A DNA stretch of 64,000 nt from Dipetalonema caudispina (lineage: Eukaryota; Nematoda; Chromadorea; Rhabditida; Onchocercidae): the NCBI GenBank assembly GCA_013365325.1, contig JABVXV010000003.1, positions 372,001 through 436,000 on the forward strand, in the 5' to 3' direction. How positions within the stretch are numbered: the stretch's first letter is position 1; each line of letters begins with the position of its first letter. A model generated the notes under the pieces. It was not told where the DNA came from. It ran no database searches and saw nothing but the letters and a program-made list of their open reading frames with translations. Below are positions 39,331-51,193 of the stretch, piece by piece. The translations under genes were made by a program, and so were the position numbers.

Positions 39331-40120
39331 TATTGATTTATAGAGATTCACTTAACATCGAGAAACCATATACAATGATTGGTACACTTCCGCATCCCGC
39401 TTAGAGCATCTCGTGCTACTGGGTTTGATGATACTTTGCTATCGCGAGTTGATCCATTACATGACTCAACGTGATCATAGTGATATCACTACAGGAATGG
39501 ATGATAAGAAGCGTTGGCAACGTTGTGTGTTTAAAGCTGAATGAACACAACTGATATCCTTTCCATGTTTTTTATTTTATTTCACGAATCGCATTACCTT
39601 GGAATATTACTATTACTTAAGTTTGATTGATGAAATTCACTTGGACATCCATCAAAAAATCGTTGACACATCATTTTGTTAACTCTCATCTGTAAAGTAT
39701 GCGTGCAGTGAGAGTTTATAGCTGATCTTCTTGATTTGTATTTGTAACAAAAGTACTACAGATGATCACAGAAAACAAGAGAAGGTAGGAAATAGGATAG
39801 CCTACTGTAGGAAATAACACATGCATAGAATTCCCTCAAGTACTGTTTTTGTATGCTCGATATTGCTCTCATAAATATCTGGTGATGTTCCAGGATTTTT
39901 GGATTTAATAGTACTTGAACTTGTCAGTATATACTTATCATATATTTTTAGTGATTTATATCAATGTAAAGTTTGTATAATTTTCTGTTCTTTTCTTTTT
40001 TTCCTTGAGGTTTCTGTGTCAGCAGTGTTTGTTGAATATATCTTTATGATGTTTCGCCGGGTTTTGACCCAGTAGAATATTATTGGTAGCACCGTTTTAC
40101 TTGAACCACAAATAACCATT

Positions 40121-40131
40121 CTGTTTAGCAG
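40121..40131 (+). promoter_or_regulatory. Probable trans-splice acceptor of the SRRM1/RSR-1 gene
   Basis: CTGTTTAGCAG ends 30 bases before ATG 40162, with no coding exon upstream. A cis-spliced 5' UTR intron starting near the GC-rich island is the alternative. Confidence 0.4.
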
Positions 40132-40161
40132 TCAAAATTATTCATTTGACAAAGAGATCAA

Positions 40162-43100
40162 ATGGCTGACGCAGGTTTTTATCGTGGAACAAGTAGTGAG
40201 CAGGATAGTCGCTTCACTGATAAGGAGCGCAAATTACTGAAGCAAATGCGTTTCGAGGAAGCACTGGATGAAAAGGTAATGTTTCCTCTCCGAGATGACG
40301 CAACTTACGTACATTACAAGTTCAACCAGTCATGTTCTTCTACATTAATGCCGTTGTTATACGAATTCGCGTTCATGTTGGACCAATCACTTCTCCGTCT
40401 CATAATTTAATTTCTTTACTGAGTGTATAGTCAAGCTTATAAAGGCGAAGGTAATCGTTTTTTATCGAAGCACTTTTTTTTTCTGCTTTTAACATGGAAT
40501 TGTGCTTTTTTATAACACATAAGAGTTATAGGTAGAGGGAGGTGTACAGATAGTTGAATACAAACAGTTTGAAAGATTTGAATGATATTTTCCAGAACAG
40601 TTATGAAAGAGGCCAAAGGAAATAAGACAAGTGAGATGATGTAGTTTATTGTTTAGGTTTTGGTATTCATTTGTAAACTAATTTTTATGTTTTGAAGAGA
40701 TCGTGAGTGAGTTTGTGAGGTTAAGATCTGCATGGATCGAGTGAATCTGGACGTGCTCAAACCGTGGATTACTGCCAAGTTGAATGATATCCTGGGCTTA
40801 GAAGATGATGTTGTCATTGAATATGTATTCAGTCAGCTGGAGGAGAAATCGTTGAATCCGAAAGTGATGCAGATCAATTTAACTGGTTTTCTGAATGCCC
40901 GACGAGCACGGGAATTTATGGGTATGGTTTTACCATTCGCTTTAAGTTTCCTATAGTGCAAAGCTTCCCTTTTGTTATAGGATTAATAGTTGTCCTGTGA
41001 ATTCTCTCACGTTTCAGAATTGATAGTCACTGTACAGTATGAAGAACTAAAAAGTCTATGTATTCAACCGATTTAGTTTCATATACGTCCGTGCTGGGTA
41101 TATCTCATGGTTAAGCAACTCATGCTTATCATAATTGGACTTTGAAACTAACAAATTAAGCCATGGAAATCCTTTTCATTTAGATACATTCATGTCATCT
41201 CATTGCAGGTGAATTATGGAGTATGTTAATTGAAGCACAAAGTAGCGAAGATGGCATTCCAACATCGTTAGTAGAAAAGAAGATGAAAGAAATACAGGAG
41301 AAGGTATTCGATCTTCTCTTGAATTGCATCTATTCGGATTTCATATTTGATTTTCGCAACGAATAGTGTTTTTTCTATACTTGAAGATAATTTCCACATC
41401 TGCTAAACATACTTAGTTTTTTTTTTTTTTTTTGGTTTATTCATTTCTCATTGCAAATATGTTTATCATCAGAAACCTTTTCATTTTCGGTTATAAAAAT
41501 ATCTTATAAGGGGATCAAGGGTGATTCTCTCTTTTCATATCTCGTAGACTGGAATGGAAAGGATGTCGTTATTTCATCATTTTGATGTGCTTCGAAATAT
41601 ACAGTATTGAATTTTTCAGTTATTTGGAAATTTTCAGGCAAAAAATATTAGTGTTTCGTCTTCCAATGGTGCGGCTGCGGAAGTTGCTGGATCCGACTGG
41701 AAAAATCGGTATGATTCTCTGACTGGTGGGCGATACGGTAACCGGGAGAGCAAAGCTACCGCTGAGGGTGAAAGGGGTAGAAAGGATGATGATCGGCACA
41801 AAAGCCATCGAGATAGCAATCGAGACCGAGAAAATGATCGAAGCAGAGAAAGTGGTCGCATCAAGGATGATGATAGTATGATTTTGTTTGGTTTAGCTTT
41901 GTTCTTATCTAAATTTCAAATTATAGCCAAATTTACGGGGAAGTGTGGCTCCAGGGTTGCATTGTTATCGTTATTTCAAATTTATTCAATTGGGTTATAT
42001 GTTTCGAAGCCCTTTTGTCGCATTTGCTATTGCATCGTGAAGTATATAGATTTACAGTGTAGATTAATAGTATTTTGATTAGGCGATATTAATTTTGCAC
42101 ATATTGTGTTTCTCGAAATCACACATTTAAATCTGTGGTAACAATTAAGTCCTATATATTCTCATCATTCGATTTCCTGAGATGAGTTCTTTTGATTTTA
42201 AATTTGTGAAATCTCATGTAAGTCTGAAATACTAAGATTGTAGATGAGAAGGCAAGGGTCATTTTTAAATGGATTCAAGTTTAAACTGTTTTTAGGAATC
42301 GAAAGAAAGCGTGGTGAGGATAAACAGTTCAAGGATGAAAAGCTGAGATCACATAGCCGATCCCCCACACGACGACACTTTCATGATGAACGAATGGAAA
42401 GGAAAAAGGAACGTTATCGTTCTCCTAACAGGTTTGCCATCGGAATTTATTTGTTATTGTGTTAAATTAAACAGCTAGGTCTCAAATCAATTTTTGTATT
42501 CTTCGCCATATTTTCGGGAGTAAATCGAAAAATTTACCTGAAAGTAAATCGGGTAGCAGAATTATTGTTTGATGGAATAAGTACTATAGCGACGAGCTGG
42601 GGAAGATGCTTTTCGAGAATAATGAAATTTAAAATATATTATCGAAGAATTTGCGAGCAAAATGTTGTCCAACATAATTCTCAATGAAATAACTTTTTAA
42701 AAGAATCCCTAAAATTTTTGAAGCTTCAGATCTCCACCACGCCGAAAATTTACAGAGCGAAAGGAAGAGACTCGAAGACGAAGTCGAAGTAATGAACGTC
42801 GCAAAAGGTAGGCTTTTTTTAATGCTCGTAGTCTACTACATTATTTATATGTCTCAATACCATATTCATATGTCTCGCTTTTGAACTTATTTTAACCAAA
42901 TAATGTATTGTTGGACGCTTCCTTTTTGTTAGGGGGGGGGGGGAATTGATTACATCAACACAGAAAGACTAGTGCGATATTTCACCTGGAAAGATTGGTA
43001 AGAAACATTTACCTAGTTTTCTGTTAAAATACACAATTATCTCTACTTGCCAATTATCGAATTTAATATGGAAATCATAGTCAAGTCAGTTAATTTTGAT

Positions 43101-43473
43101 CTAGCTTGGTTTCTGAAACTGAAACCTGTATAGATGTTTCTAGCTGTAATAATTATTGGAAGGGTGTGCAATATAAACAGTAATCATGCCTGAGTGAGGT
43201 GTCGGGTTTTTATTAAACTTCACCATTTTCAGGAAGCGATCAGTGTCAATGGATCTCGTGGACGAGAAGCAAAGGTATGTCCTCTATAGTTCCGCTTTTC
43301 TTATGTCTTTATCTTCCCCGATTTTTCGCCTTACTTTTGGCAATTTCAGAAAAAAGAAGAAGAAGCATTCAAAGAAGCATGCCAGTGATTCGGATTCGGA
43401 ACGAGCAAAGAGAAGGAAGAAGCATAAGAAAGAGAAAAAGCGTAAAAAGCATAACAGTTCTGATTCTGATTGA
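40162..43473 (+). CDS. rsr-1: SRRM1 / SRm160 splicing coactivator with PWI domain
   Basis: Eight exons (40162-40275, 40726-40921, 41209-41303, 41638-41875, 42296-42431, 42730-42807, 43233-43274, 43350-43473) keep frame and give 340 residues. The start MADAGFYRGTSSEQDSRF matches human MDAGFFRGTSAEQDNRF. The PWI domain (about 39-115) has NLDVLKPWITAKLNDILG, EDDVVIEYVFSQLE and MQINLTGFLNARRAREFMGE. The rest is RS/RD-rich (SHSRSPTRR; RSPPRRK; ETRRRSRS) and ends in a Lys-rich tract and a Ser/Asp-rich tail. The protein binds nucleic acid through PWI and bridges SR proteins with the spliceosome and exon junction complex in the nucleus. It is much shorter than human SRRM1 (over 900 residues) because the RS/Pro-rich region is compact. 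Exon 2 may begin six bases earlier. Confidence 0.92.
42932..42943 (+). repeat. G12 homopolymer in an intron
   Basis: Twelve consecutive G in intron 6 of the SRRM1/RSR-1 gene, striking in an AT-rich genome. Length errors in assembly are likely here. Confidence 0.85.
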
Positions 43474-43930
43474 AAGTTTCGATGGTTTCTAGAGGGCAAT
43501 GTGCTTGATCTTATGATTATGCTGTTTTAATTTTCCTGATTTGTTTCTAATGATATTTATTGTGATAAAAACCTCACTTACTATATCCAGCAAGTCATCC
43601 TAAATTCAACAGTCACATTCCAGTCTTCATTACTGGTATTTTAATGAAAATGCAAGTAACAACGATAGATTGCGCATTCACTGTCTTTATCACTTCCTGT
43701 TAACGAACATTATGGGACTTAAAACTGGAATAAAATTCTTGAGTTTCCGAGCCAACGGAATTTTAAGATGAGTTACCCGACAATTGCCTTTCCGGAAGTA
43801 GTAATACTGGAAAATTAAATGTAAATTTCCAGCAATTTGATATATTTTTTACTTCAGTTTTCAGTAATATCAAAGTCGAGATCTGTTTTTTTTCATTTTT
43901 TTTGTTTTAAATTCGAGGGGGAAGTAGCGA

Positions 43931-44735
43931 CTAATCGCGGGCTCTTGCATCGCGAACTTCGGATGGCACGATGACCTCTATGCCTGGTAGATCTTCTTCT
44001 GTTAACTTTACTTGACAACCAAGACGTGAAAAATCCGTTGCTTCAGGTGCTAGATCCAGTAAGTCGAGTTCATCTTCAACTGGTGAAGGCAACCTGTAAA
44101 GAATGGATTAAACCAACGGTTAGGAAATCTTATCATTTGTGTGCTATCTGGTTGCAACTACTTGCCGGCGAATCTGTCAGAATATCGAATGTGAAATGGA
44201 ACTTAAGAAATTTGTTGAATTTGAAGAGATCTTTACAAAATTGCTACTGTTTTGTATGGTTCATTAAAACTCTTTCAGCGAAACTATATAATCAAAATAA
44301 ACGTTAAAGAATGCAACCTTTTGTAATGTTCTGGCTCGAGAATAACATGACACGTACAGCAGGCTAAAGTGCCGTCGCATGCTCCATAACCATCAATAGG
44401 CAAGTCGGCATTAACGACTACTTCATATAATGATTGGCCTATTCTACCCATTGCTTCCAAAGTTTCACCCCTATTCTTAAAGCGGACTTTCACATCCCTG
44501 CAAAATTTAAAGTTCAATTACATTTGAACTGTATGACGCACGCATGGCATGTATCTAATTATTAGAGAAGTTAAAATTAAAGCCAATTATGACTTCTTAC
44601 AATACTTCTCTTTCACAACCTATTTTACTGTATAGGATAACAAACTTACGGTACTCTGGTTGCCAAACCTCTCCTCAACATAGATTGTGGGCAAACAGCT
44701 AATCGAATACAATACCGCACAACTACCATCATCAT
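43931..44735 (-). CDS. Mitochondrial [2Fe-2S] ferredoxin (adrenodoxin/FDX2 family)
   Basis: Three exons (44735-44650, 44497-44318, 44093-43931) keep frame and give 142 residues. Residues 1-28 form a basic presequence (LRRGLATRV) for mitochondrial import. The ferredoxin domain begins DVKVRFKNRGET. The cluster ligands are Cys69, Cys75, Cys78 (CDGTLACCTC) and Cys115 (SRLGC). The downstream segment has an acidic region (PSPVEDELDLLDLAPEAT) like the reductase-binding helix of adrenodoxins. Family members pass electrons from ferredoxin reductase to Fe-S cluster assembly or P450s. Cys76, beside the ligands, is unusual; Ser or Arg is common there. A TTGTAG directly before three Met codons looks like a trans-splice acceptor. 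The gene converges on the SRRM1/RSR-1 gene, 458 bases away. Confidence 0.93.
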
Positions 44736-45839
44736 CTACAAGAATCCATGAACTTCGGATAATGTCGGTATTGGTGTCCCACCATTTAGTTAATACACTA
44801 TATAGTGAAGGCGATATCTAGATATTATGTCTTCCTACGATACACAACATACGAATTAGAAGGAATTGTGAACTGCTTTATACTAAAGATTAGGTGAAAT
44901 GTAATATGCAATAAGTAGATTCACAAACAGTGAACTCTGGTCACATTAAAATTAATCATCTTGAAAAATCCTTACCTGGGATTAAGCAACGGAAACAACA
45001 CACACGATTAGCAGCGAACATTGTAAAGATAAACCTTACTAGATAAAACCACACTATTCAGTCTTCTTCTTTTCATTTCTGTGTAAATTTGAAGCATTTA
45101 TTTCAGTTTAGTGACAGACAGTAAGATAAGAGTAAATTTTAATTATAAAGTGGAAAAAGTTTTAAAACCAAATTCTGAAATATAAAAGGCATTTATACAA
45201 CACCTTTGCACATATACGAAGTAGTGATGAAAGTGAAATATCACATAGGTAATGGCATTGAAAATGGAACATCAAGCCAACATGTAAATGAGATCAAAAC
45301 GGACAATTATTTCTCTATTTACAGAGTAACCAAATTAGATAGCTAAAGAAATATGCAAAGCGAATTTAAACAGCACAAGCATCTATCTAATCGGAATCTG
45401 TCATCGCTTACACTAACAAGAGCAGTTTTAAATTAATACCTCAAAAATATAATAAACTGAAGACATCAAGAAGACTTGTGAAGTTGTCACAAAATTAACA
45501 TATAAACATTGTGATAGATGTAAAATCAATAAGAGTGGTTACATATGTTTTAAGAGCATTATTTCGAGCATTGCTCAGTGCTCAAACAATAAATTACTAC
45601 TTTGAACATAAAATGAACTAAAGAGAAAAAAGCCAAAAAAAGTTCCTTATAAATAATCTCTGCAAAATATTAAATTATTGTTGCACCTTTAATCACATCA
45701 GACCGTAAAATGCTGCTTACTCTTGTTTCATCAATGTGATAAGATCATTTACAAATCATCTGTGATAGTAAGTAATGTATTAGTGTTGATCATAACTTAG
45801 TTCTTCTACTGCTTCCTTTCACTTAAAACAAAAGAAAAA
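44736..45839. other. Intergenic region between glycosyltransferase and ferredoxin
   Basis: About 1.1 kb of AT-rich sequence with no recognised exon. It should contain the ferredoxin promoter and the 3' UTR of the upstream minus-strand gene. Confidence 0.5.
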
Positions 45840-48031
45840 TTACCCAAGATAAAAATAATCTTTTCCCTCGACCATTTCGCGAGTTCCTAATATCCTCCTT
45901 ACTTCTTTGCAATCAAGAAAGTCCATTTTTAAACATATAGCAATTGGAGCAACCATTTCGCTGAAATTCAAACAGATAATTAAATGTATAACCAGAATAA
46001 AGAGATGTCTACTCACATATGAAAACCCACCTCAGTGGGATGATCGGGACTGTAGCAAGGACTCTCCGCTGACCTGGAACAAAATACTCATACCGTCCGC
46101 AGTGGAGTTTTTTTACATCAATATCGCAAAAAGCTGTCACCTTTAAACGATTTTCATTGCTTAATGACCTGAAAAACCAATTTCCTTGCAATTTCTTTCG
46201 CTAAATTTTATATTATAATTTGAAAAGTTTGATTCTGATCAAAAACTGAAAATCTTGTAGATGAAAAGTTCAATATAAAAATTTTCATGAAGAACTGTGA
46301 AGATTTTCAATCTGAAAAAAGTAAAAACAACGAGAACTTTATTATGCACAACACATTTTCATGTCTTCAGTAACCTAGAATTTCGTAATAAATTTATAAA
46401 TTTAGAAAAAAACGAAAAAATTAATTACCTGTAGAACTTTTTCCCAACTTTACCAGCACCCCAAATCATAAATTTTTTCCACTTTGACAAAACCAGTTCT
46501 TCAAACATGGCTATACGTATCTTCCATATCATTTCTTCCGTTACATCTAGAGAGGCACACTTTGGATGGTAACGATAAATTACCAAAGATTCCTCAACCT
46601 GGGGAAGACAATTTAAAACAACGATTTCATGCGTCACTACAAAAAAAACTTAGATATTGGACTTTAGAATGAATAGTGTTTATGTCAAATTTTATTGGCT
46701 GACGAAAGTTATACTTTAAATTACACCTACGCTGCGAGAAAGTTTTGCAAAAAGTGACCGAATATGTTGGAAGTCTAATACCTTTATAAAATCTGCACCA
46801 ATTTTCAAAGCGTCATAGAAAAAACACAAATCCTCCGGAAAACCCACTGGTTCTGTTTCGTGAAAACCTCCAACCTTATCATAGAGCTTTTTCGACATAC
46901 ACCAGGTTGGAGCAATCACTGAGGGCCCATGTGAGGTGAAAATCTGTGAACATTTAATCTAGATAAGTTAGAAACACTTAAAGCAAAATAGTCAGCGTCT
47001 TACTTAAAACTGAAATATCTGTGGATAAAGTTCTGTGGTCCTGTGAATAGAAGAACTTCATGATACACTATAAAGCAAAAAAAGTCCCGCACCGCCTTAG
47101 AAGAAATTACAAATTGCCAATTAAAACATGTTCTGATCTGAATTGTTTCCTGCCACGTAAATTCACCGAAGCAGATAAAAAATTTACCAATTCAAATTTA
47201 AATCAGTACTAATTCGATGTCAAGAAATACACTTAACTCTGTAACTCATAATTCCCAGCTTATTTCTGAAAATAAAAACATTGTAACACCTACCTGGTCA
47301 TAAATTTGTTTATTGTTGAGTGAATTAGCCCACTGAGTATAACGTGATGTTGACCCAGCTGGGATGCGTTCAAATCTTGAACCAACAAGAGTTAAGTCAG
47401 GTCTCGGTGCATTACGCAAAACATTATATAATGAAATGAAACGATGTTTCGCCGAGATATCATCCGCATCGCAGAATATTAAAAGTGATCCACCACACTG
47501 TTGCACACAACTGTTTTTTGCAAAACCAACACCTAAAAATCTAGTAAAGATGTTCCTAAATCTTTCTAAAGATAAGGAAAACCGAAAACAAATAACAAAA
47601 GATAAAGATGCCAACCATACATAGTAAGACAACAATTAAAATAAGATAACAATTAAAACAAGATACCCCTGGAATGTTCGCTACTTCCAAGAATGACATT
47701 GATGCCTTTTTCCAGAAATCTCGATCTATAGAGTGTTATGATACTAGAAGTATTATCCGTACTGCCATCATCGAATAATGAGACCTAAATTACTGAGATA
47801 ATTTTTAGACAGAATTCATCTACATTTGTTACTGCTTTGATGGACAGGAAACCGTACCTCGATAACAAATTCCGGACACACTATCTGCTCAAGAAGTGAA
47901 TCCAAACACATAGACAGATGTGCACTACCATCTTTTACTGGAACTATTGCACTCTGAAATTTTTTATTTCGATAACAAATGTAGGCTAGAAATACAGCAT
48001 AAATGAGAAATAATTGGCTTCTTCTGATCAT
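45840..48031 (-). CDS. B3GNTL1-like family 2 glycosyltransferase with N-terminal membrane anchor
   Basis: About seven exons run from ATG 48031 to TAA at 45840-45842. The protein starts with a basic patch and one hydrophobic helix (RRSQLFLIYAVFLAYICY), a likely type II anchor. The GT-A domain follows: SAIVPVKDGSAHLSMCLDSL, SLFDDGSTDNT (the nucleotide-sugar Asp motif), GVGFAKNSCVQQ and LLIFCDADDIS (DXD). Then come FTSHGPSVIAPTW and GFPEDLCFFYDALK (acceptor/catalytic ED). After it, IWGAGKVGKKFYRSL and VTAFCDIDVKK match the C-terminal region of human B3GNTL1 (IWNAGKQGRRLYRSL; VVAFCDVDENK). The last exon ends EGKDYFYLG, like human EGQDFLHFS. B3GNTL1 is annotated as a putative beta-1,3-N-acetylglucosaminyltransferase; its substrate is not established. 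Exon edges near 46150-46200 and 46420-46640 were taken from frame continuity. Confidence 0.85.
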
Positions 48032-49359
48032 ACGTCGTGTAACACAGGAAATGAAATACAGAATGAGGTATAGCTTAGCTCAATAGTGGAGTTATATCAA
48101 TAGATTGTAGAAAGTACTCAAATTTGAGCTCCAACTATTAGCTGATATAATAGGACAATTAGTGAAAATTCATTTGCTTCAATTTCCATCACTCTCTCAG
48201 CAAACAAGTAAATTTCGGAAAATCATGGGAACTTCTTACCGTGAAATATGGCTAGATTAAGGTAATTGAGATATACTTATCATTCTATATATTGTGTAAG
48301 AATCATTCTAACGTGATATGCAACGTAACCTTCAGAGTTATAAGTGAAAGATTTCAGGTAACCATTTTAAACAACGGAAATACAGCTCCATCACTTACAA
48401 TAAGAACAGGATCGTCACTCATTGAGGATATATAGGACAACCTATCACTAACAGTTATCCTTCATTCATCCACTGATTTTTCCATCGAAAAAAAACGGAA
48501 GTGAGAAGACATCAGTCATTCTGCGAAATCTGAAAATCTATTTGGTGCGATGAACTGCACTATTGGATGGAACGCATAATAGTATGAAATTATGAGACGA
48601 TCCAAAACTAATAATCTCACATAAGGAATGAAAGATAAAGTTCCAAGCATCTGGAATAGCTCGCTATATCCCCGGCAATCCAACCATTGATCTCTAACAA
48701 ACACGTGCTACGTGATAGGAAAAGGTGTCACAGCATAGCACACAGACACACACGTAACTCTTTACGCGCACTTTCAAATTTGGGTAACTATCATGCAATC
48801 CGATGCTGTGACAATATTGTCATTACTTCAATTGCGTAACTCACTTAATTACTCTCTTGTGATCCGTCTAATTACTCTCCCTACGGAATGTATTTTCATC
48901 AAGCTCTAAGTGACAGCCAACAGTCTTATGGTTACTCTTAAATATACAAAATGAAACATTCCGCGAAGTTCTCTTCATTCAACAGATTTACTCAACTATA
49001 TGAATTATGATTGAGAAGATTGAACCAGCGGAGACTAAGTAACTACGATTCTTTGAGGATATTAATCAGAAATTTACCGTCTTTGACGTTTCAAAGAGCG
49101 GTAATATTATGTGTGGACATCACGAACATACATTTATTACATGTTTGTGGCAGTGTAGCAAATAGTGAAGTAGGAGCGAAAGTTACACAGATAATACATA
49201 TTATCACATATTGAAGCATGGATATAGTGATTTGTTGTTAAAAATTTATTTCAGTGTACTTATCGCAAACGTACTTATCGCAAATCAATTTCAAGAAGAA
49301 ATAATCCTTTGTTGATGGGTAGGTGACGATAGGTTGCAATCCCGAAAGATGTTGAATAT
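48032..49359. other. Intergenic region between MSP gene and glycosyltransferase
   Basis: About 1.3 kb with no supported exon; short frames at 48516-48704 and 49011-49214 carry no motif. Both flanking genes are on the minus strand, so the left part should hold the glycosyltransferase promoter and the right part the 3' UTR of the MSP-domain gene. Confidence 0.5.
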
Positions 49360-49882
49360 TTACTGGGCCATAATGGGCAAGGTAACTTCTCCGATTGGTG
49401 GTCCCTCCTTGAAAATAGCCGCGGCGTCAGCGGCATCTGCAGCTGCTTCCTTGAACTGAATGACAAATTTATCTTCTTTCGGTGGTCCAGCTGTACGAGT
49501 AATTTCCAATGGAGCTGCTGCTCCAGCCTCGACGAATCCGTACACCGGTTTCAGACGGTAATCGTTATTGTTCGTTGACTTTACCTACAAATGAAACATG
49601 TTTTACAGCATCTCTTTTTTCAATAAATAGAATAAAAAATTTCGGAAATTAGAAGTTATGCACCACCTTGAAGGCCAAACGAACACCACTTGGATTGGCG
49701 ATCTGGTGCACAGACTGTCCGCCTGCAGCAGGTACTTGAGCGGCTGGTGGATCGATGTTCAATGTCGGTGGTCCAGCCGGAGGTGCAGCAGCTTCCGGCG
49801 GCGGTGGCGGCGGTGGCGCTCCTCCCTCTGCTGGCGGTGCACCTTCTGGTGGTGGTCCACCTTCTGCTGGAGCATCACCCAT
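49360..49882 (-). CDS. MSP-domain sperm protein with Pro/Ala-rich N-terminus (MFP1/SSP-like)
   Basis: Two exons (49882-49667, 49584-49360) give 146 residues. Residues 1-40 are Pro/Gly/Ala/Glu-rich repeats (for example EGGAPPPPPPPEAAAPP). The rest is a major-sperm-protein immunoglobulin-like fold: TLNIDPPAAQVPAAGG, SVHQIANPSGVRLAFKVKST, NNDYRLKPVYGFVEAG, then LEITRTAGPPKEDKFVIQF and a C-terminal strand. Small nematode MSP-domain proteins include cytoskeletal MSPs, the SSP family and Ascaris MFP1. MFP1 regulates MSP filament assembly in crawling sperm and is the closest fit given the added N-terminus, which is an inference. The coding sequence is clearly more GC-rich than its surroundings. Expression is expected in male germline. 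Confidence 0.82.
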
Positions 49883-51193
49883 TGTGTGCTAGATTGTCCT
49901 GCAATGTCGGAATTTAGGGATAGTTCCCGGTTAAGGGGAGAAAAATTAAAGAATAGTAGTGATGTAGTATGAGAGTAGCTCCCAAAGCATATCGATCTAT
50001 CCCCTCGGTATTCCTCCACCAAGTAGATGCCAGTAAAAAGAAGCACCACACCACACAACCTTTATCAGCTTCGACTGAAGGAAAAACTGAATGTTGGATT
50101 GGAAATTTGCTTTATATAACTGTACCGAGACTGCATCTAATTATGCAAGCTTATCTACTTCACCTCTAATTATGCAATTCTACCTATCCAAAATAAACAA
50201 ATATTTCAATCATGCCTTTGCATAGGTAAATTTGCCTAATTAGCACAACGCTCGGGTAGAATATGCGTCAATTACTGCAAATACCTATTGACGTGTGTGT
50301 GTGTGTGTGTGTGTGTAAGCATTGGTAATGATGACGCAGACATATCATTATGTATTTTGTAGAAGTGTAAGTTGGGATGCAAATGAAAAACGTATAATTA
50401 CCTGAAGTTATCCAATGTCCATTTTCCATTGCGTGATAGGGTTAGCTAGTGGTCGCTAAATATGGAGAGCATACTGCATGCAATTGATAACCGCATCTGG
50501 CGGGATAATTTCTCTGATCTCGAAATACTTTCTCTCGGAACTACTCGATGAATATATCATATCTTTCGACAATTTGCATGTCAGCATGTCTCATATCTAA
50601 CCTGATACAGAATTGATTTGGTTGTCCATATATTTCAGTACGACGCTAAATACTAATAACCCATATAAAGTAGAACTAACCTAACTTCATATATTATATT
50701 GAAAGTTTGTAAAACAAATTCAAATTTATTTGATCCACAAATTATATTGCTTTGTTTAATCTATGATTTTGAGGGTAAATTAATTGCGCGAAACAGATGC
50801 GCCTAATTCGTATTCACTTCCTACTATACTGGATGATTCCCTACACGTTGAAAAGAACTCTTTGTAATAAATCAGAGGAAGATGTAGCATATATCGCGAG
50901 TTGAACGTGAACCTTAAAACGTGAACTCTAGGGATATTAACGCTCTCATTACGCTTCTCATTGCGTGGTACTTTCATTTCAGTTGGGAATATCTTGAAAC
51001 TGCATTTTCGCCCTTACGTAATAACGTTTGGGAGATGGAGCTGTGATTAATCAAACTTAGCATTTTGATGAAACGGAAGTTTCACATTTACATTCCAATT
51101 TTTCATCTGTTACTTTTTGAAGAAAGAATGCCAAGCTGTAAGATGTACCGATCTTTATAGACTTTCAGATCAGTAGGAATTAATAGATTTTAC
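49883..51193. other. Divergent intergenic region between MSP gene and NEK kinase
   Basis: About 1.3 kb holding the promoters of two divergent genes and a GT microsatellite. Short frames here (for example 50780-50977) have no support. Confidence 0.5.
50293..50316. repeat. (GT)12 microsatellite
   Basis: Twelve uninterrupted GT units. A dinucleotide run of this length is normally polymorphic and may form Z-DNA. It lies about 0.4 kb upstream of the MSP-domain gene. Confidence 0.92.

Noticed and set aside
49658..49972. Plus-strand frame overlapping the MSP-domain gene
   Set aside because: Its Trp/Arg/Ser-rich translation is the antisense shadow of the Pro/Gly/Ala repeat coding sequence.
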